Origin: Methylomonas sp.
GTDB lineage: Bacteria > Pseudomonadota > Gammaproteobacteria > Methylococcales > Methylomonadaceae
Direction of reading: 5' to 3'
Length of the DNA stretch: 6,707 bases
Assembly: GCA_028688235.1 (NCBI GenBank)
Contig: JAQTYP010000192.1
Location: 1 to 6,707 of the forward strand
Below the pieces are notes generated by a model. The model was given only the letters and a program-made list of their open reading frames with translations. It was not told the DNA's origin and did no database searches. The position numbers and the translations under genes are program-made. Within the stretch, counting starts at the first letter, position 1. Every line of letters starts with the position of its first letter. Of this stretch, positions 4,546-6,707 are shown one piece after another.

Positions 4546-5622
4546 ATGTCCAGACCTTTGATTTACAAAGGCCGAGCCAGCCTCAGCAACGCCAGCGGCC
4601 GTTTCGAAAAACAAAGCACGCACCCGGAAGACGACGGTTGGGGCAGCTTGGACGCCGAATTACCGCCGCTTTCGACCGAGGTCGGCAGAGACGCCAGCAA
4701 GTCGCTGATCACCACCAACGACTCACCGGACATCCCGTTCGACCGTTCGATCAACCCTTATCGCGGCTGCGAACACGGCTGCATTTATTGTTTCGCCCGC
4801 CCTACGCATGCCTATCTCGGTTACTCGGCCGGCCTGGATTTCGAGACCCGGATTTTACTGAAACCGGACGCCGCCCGCTTGCTGCGCGAGGAACTTGGAA
4901 AACGTAGTTACCAATGCGCCCCGCTGGCTTTGGGCAGCAATACCGACCCCTATCAACCCCTGGAACGGCAATACGGCCTGACGCGGCGAATTCTGGAAAT
5001 ATTAGCCGAGACCCGGCATCCCGTCAGCATAGTCACCAAATCGTCCCTGATCGAACGCGATCTGGACATTCTGGCCGAAATGGCAAATCAGGGCCTGCTT
5101 AACGTCTATCTATCCGTCACGACCCTGGACAGGCCGTTGGCTAGAACCCTGGAACCCAGGGCCGCCGCCCCTCAACGCCGACTGGAAACCATAGCCCGCT
5201 TGCGGGCGGCCGACATTCCGGTAGGCGTGATGCTGGCACCGTTGATTCCGGTGCTGACCGATCACGAACTGGAAGCCATCGTCAAAGCCGCGCATCAGGC
5301 CGGTGCGCAAACGGCCGACTTCATCTTGCTGCGGCTGCCTTTGGAAGTAGCCGGCTTGTTCGAACAATGGTTGCACCGGCATTACCCTGCTAAAGCCGAT
5401 CACATCATGAACCGCATACGCGACAGCCGAAACGGCAAGGCTTACGATGCAACCTTCCATCAGCGTTTGCGCGGCAGCGGTCATTACGCCGACTTGCTGA
5501 GTCAGCGTTTTCGGTTGATATCCAGGAAACTGCAAATGGACCGCTCGTTACCCGCACTCAGAACCGATTTGTTCAGAAAACCCGCCGCCGGCGGACAAAT
5601 GAGTTTTGATTTCTTCGATTGA
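4546..5622 (+). CDS. PA0069-family radical SAM protein (SplB-like, COG1533)
   Basis: A 358-residue protein, as expected for this family. The radical SAM cluster motif is C75-EHG-C79-IY-C82, with an aromatic residue before the last cysteine; it binds a [4Fe-4S] cluster and SAM. Conserved family stretches are KGRASLSNASGRFE (8-21), SINPYRGCEHGCIYCFARPTH (68-88), LGSNTDPYQPLE (129-140), VTKSSLIERDLDIL (163-176) and RTLEPRAAAPQRRLE (200-214). The relation to spore photoproduct lyase suggests radical chemistry on a nucleic acid or similar substrate, but the true reaction is unknown. The start at 4546 gives the family-like N-terminus; an ATG at 4519 would add nine residues. Neither has a strong ribosome binding site. 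DUF2905 and HAD genes follow on the same strand. No extra cluster-binding cysteines are obvious in the C-terminal half. Confidence 0.88.
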   Translation: MSRPLIYKGRASLSNASGRFEKQSTHPEDDGWGSLDAELPPLSTEVGRDASKSLITTNDSPDIPFDRSINPYRGCEHGCIYCFARPTHAYLGYSAGLDFETRILLKPDAARLLREELGKRSYQCAPLALGSNTDPYQPLERQYGLTRRILEILAETRHPVSIVTKSSLIERDLDILAEMANQGLLNVYLSVTTLDRPLARTLEPRAAAPQRRLETIARLRAADIPVGVMLAPLIPVLTDHELEAIVKAAHQAGAQTADFILLRLPLEVAGLFEQWLHRHYPAKADHIMNRIRDSRNGKAYDATFHQRLRGSGHYADLLSQRFRLISRKLQMDRSLPALRTDLFRKPAAGGQMSFDFFD

Positions 5623-5658
5623 TCTCGCCTTTAATGGCTTATCGCGCACCTTGGCTTC

Positions 5659-5663
5659 AGGAG
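5659..5663 (+). promoter_or_regulatory. Strong ribosome binding site of the DUF2905 gene
   Basis: AGGAG lies 7 bases before the ATG at 5671. It is the best plus-strand Shine-Dalgarno in the window and supports this short gene as real and efficiently translated. Confidence 0.75.
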
Positions 5664-5670
5664 AAACATC

Positions 5671-5886
5671 ATGGATATCAGTAAATTGCTGATCTGGACG
5701 GGGCTTGGTCTATTGGCGCTCGGCCTGACCGTGAAATATGCGCCCTGGTTGGTAACCTGGTTCGGCAAACTGCCGGGCGATTTCGACATTCGAAACACCC
5801 ATAGTCGGGTCTTCTTGCCGATTACCTCCATGATAATCGTCAGCCTGCTGTTGACCCTCATAATCAATCTGTTGTTTCGCAAATAA
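5671..5886 (+). CDS. Small membrane protein of the DUF2905 family
   Basis: A 71-residue protein with two hydrophobic segments, about residues 5-22 (KLLIWTGLGLLALGLTVK) and 47-69 (VFLPITSMIIVSLLLTLIINLLF). They are joined by a polar loop holding GKLPGDFDIR (32-41), the signature of the DUF2905 family. Two membrane helices and a size near 70 residues are normal for the family, so it is complete. The function is unknown. It starts 48 bases after the radical SAM stop, with no terminator visible between them, so co-transcription is plausible. The orientation of the loop relative to the membrane cannot be settled from the sequence. Confidence 0.88.
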   Translation: MDISKLLIWTGLGLLALGLTVKYAPWLVTWFGKLPGDFDIRNTHSRVFLPITSMIIVSLLLTLIINLLFRK

Positions 5887-5944
5887 GCCCGCGGCCCCGA
5901 CATAGTCCCTTACAATAAGCGTTTTTGACACTAAGCTCGATACG

Positions 5945-6694
5945 ATGAAGCCTAACACCTTACACGCCCTCGATTTCGACGGCGTCATTTGCGACAGCGC
6001 GGTCGAAACCGCCATCACCGGCTGGAAAGCCGCCGGGAAACTCTGGAAGGACATGAAGACCGAAACTCCGCCGGCCTTGATCGACGAATTTCGCAGGGTC
6101 CGCCCCATCATAGAAACGGGTTACGAGGCTATTCTGGCCATGCGCTTGTTGCACACCGGCGTAAGTTGCGCCGCCATCTACGATCACTACAGCGAGATGA
6201 CAGCACAGCTCTTGCACGACACGAATATCGGCGTCGACGAACTGAAACAGCTGTTTGGTGACACTCGCGACCAATGGATAGCAAGCGATTTGGCATCGTG
6301 GATAGCGATGAACCCGCTGTTTCCGGGTATCGCGGAAAAACTGCAACACTTGAGCAAAACGCACCTCTGGTACGTCATCACGACCAAACAGGAACGTTTC
6401 GTCAAACACATTCTGAAAGCCAACGCCATCGAACTGGCCGACGAGCGCATTTTCGGTCTGGACCGTAAGCTCGGCAAGACGGAAATACTGAAAGACTTGT
6501 TACGAGGGCATCCGGGTCTGGCCGTGGAATTCGTCGAAGACAGGTTGCCGACGCTGATCAATGCCAGCAAGGACCCGGAATTACCCGAAGTCGAATTGCT
6601 GTTCGCATCCTGGGGATACAACACCGCCGACGATAAATTACTAGCCAAGCGCCAGGGTTTTACTACACTGAGTCTGGATGACTTCTTGGTTTGA
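5945..6694 (+). CDS. HAD-like hydrolase (phosphatase-type)
   Basis: A 249-residue cytoplasmic protein. HAD motif I is HALDFDGVICDS (7-18), with nucleophile D10 and acid/base D12; the GVICDS that follows is typical of phosphatase-like members. Motif II is YVITTKQ (143-149, threonine 146 or 147); a lysine in LDRKLGKTE (172-180) would serve as motif III; FVEDRLPTL (196-204) gives the acidic motif IV, E198-D199. A long helical insert after motif I (about 20-125) would form the cap that selects the substrate; its sequence (PALIDEFRRVRPIIETGYE) does not point to phosphoglycolate phosphatase or another HAD member I know. The substrate is unknown. The start at 5945 precedes motif I closely and has no good Shine-Dalgarno. 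TACAAT at 5911-5916 could be a -10 element, but without a -35. The reading frame ends 13 bases before the window edge. Confidence 0.85.
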   Translation: MKPNTLHALDFDGVICDSAVETAITGWKAAGKLWKDMKTETPPALIDEFRRVRPIIETGYEAILAMRLLHTGVSCAAIYDHYSEMTAQLLHDTNIGVDELKQLFGDTRDQWIASDLASWIAMNPLFPGIAEKLQHLSKTHLWYVITTKQERFVKHILKANAIELADERIFGLDRKLGKTEILKDLLRGHPGLAVEFVEDRLPTLINASKDPELPEVELLFASWGYNTADDKLLAKRQGFTTLSLDDFLV

Positions 6695-6707
6695 AAGCGG
6701 ATTTTTT

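Noticed and set aside
5147..5161. Perfect inverted repeat CCCTGG-AAC-CCAGGG inside the radical SAM gene, looking like a small hairpin or protein site.
   Set aside because: It lies within codons for a conserved protein stretch (TLEPRA), has only six-base arms and no U-tract, so it is most simply a coding coincidence.
5925..5930. Consensus TTGACA just before the HAD-like gene, considered as a -35 element.
   Set aside because: The matching -10 would fall inside the coding region after the start codon, and no -10-like bases are found at that spacing.
6695..6707. T run at the right edge as the terminator of the HAD-like gene.
   Set aside because: No stable stem precedes it within the window, and the sequence stops before it can be judged.

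Overview
The window looks like ordinary chromosomal DNA from a gammaproteobacterium of moderate GC content (a little over half, by eye). The evidence is an Aas-LplT phospholipid-repair pair with E. coli-like motifs, a YmdB-type macrodomain protein, a YfcD-like Nudix protein, a tRNA-Asp with an encoded CCA end, and a small heat shock gene behind a sigma32-type promoter. A PA0069-family radical SAM protein and a DUF2905 protein would fit Pseudomonas-like or methanotroph-like lineages, but I cannot fix the genus. I see no insertion sequence, integrase, CRISPR array, phage gene or other mobile element.

Layout from left to right. (1) Positions 2-1320, plus strand: the last 50 codons of an acyl-ACP synthetase (aas-like), overlapping by 4 bases the start of lplT, a lysophospholipid transporter. 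(2) 1298-1891, minus: a TetR-family regulator whose 3' end overlaps the lplT 3' end by 23 bases and which diverges from a Nudix hydrolase (1962-2465, plus). (3) 2505-3052, minus: an Hsp20 small heat shock gene with its own terminator, a combined sigma32/sigma70-type promoter and a short 5' leader that can pair with the ribosome binding site. (4) 3091-3212, minus: tRNA-Asp(GTC) with a strong stable-RNA promoter, interleaved with a plus-strand promoter for a zinc-ribbon SAM methyltransferase (3241-3894). (5) 3939-4451, minus: a YmdB-type macrodomain hydrolase, divergent from a radical SAM protein (4546-5622), a small membrane protein of the DUF2905 family (5671-5886) and a HAD-like phosphatase (5945-6694), which may be co-transcribed.

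Functional links. Aas and LplT work together: LplT flips lysophosphatidylethanolamine into the cytoplasm and Aas reacylates it. The other genes are housekeeping, stress-related or uncharacterised single genes without an obvious common pathway. The most informative non-coding parts are the hsp20 control region (dual promoter plus candidate RNA thermometer) and the crowded divergent promoters between tRNA-Asp and the methyltransferase. I found no clear new multi-gene system. The least characterised proteins are the radical SAM protein, the zinc-ribbon methyltransferase, DUF2905 and the HAD-like protein. No gene-free stretch exceeds 300 bases.
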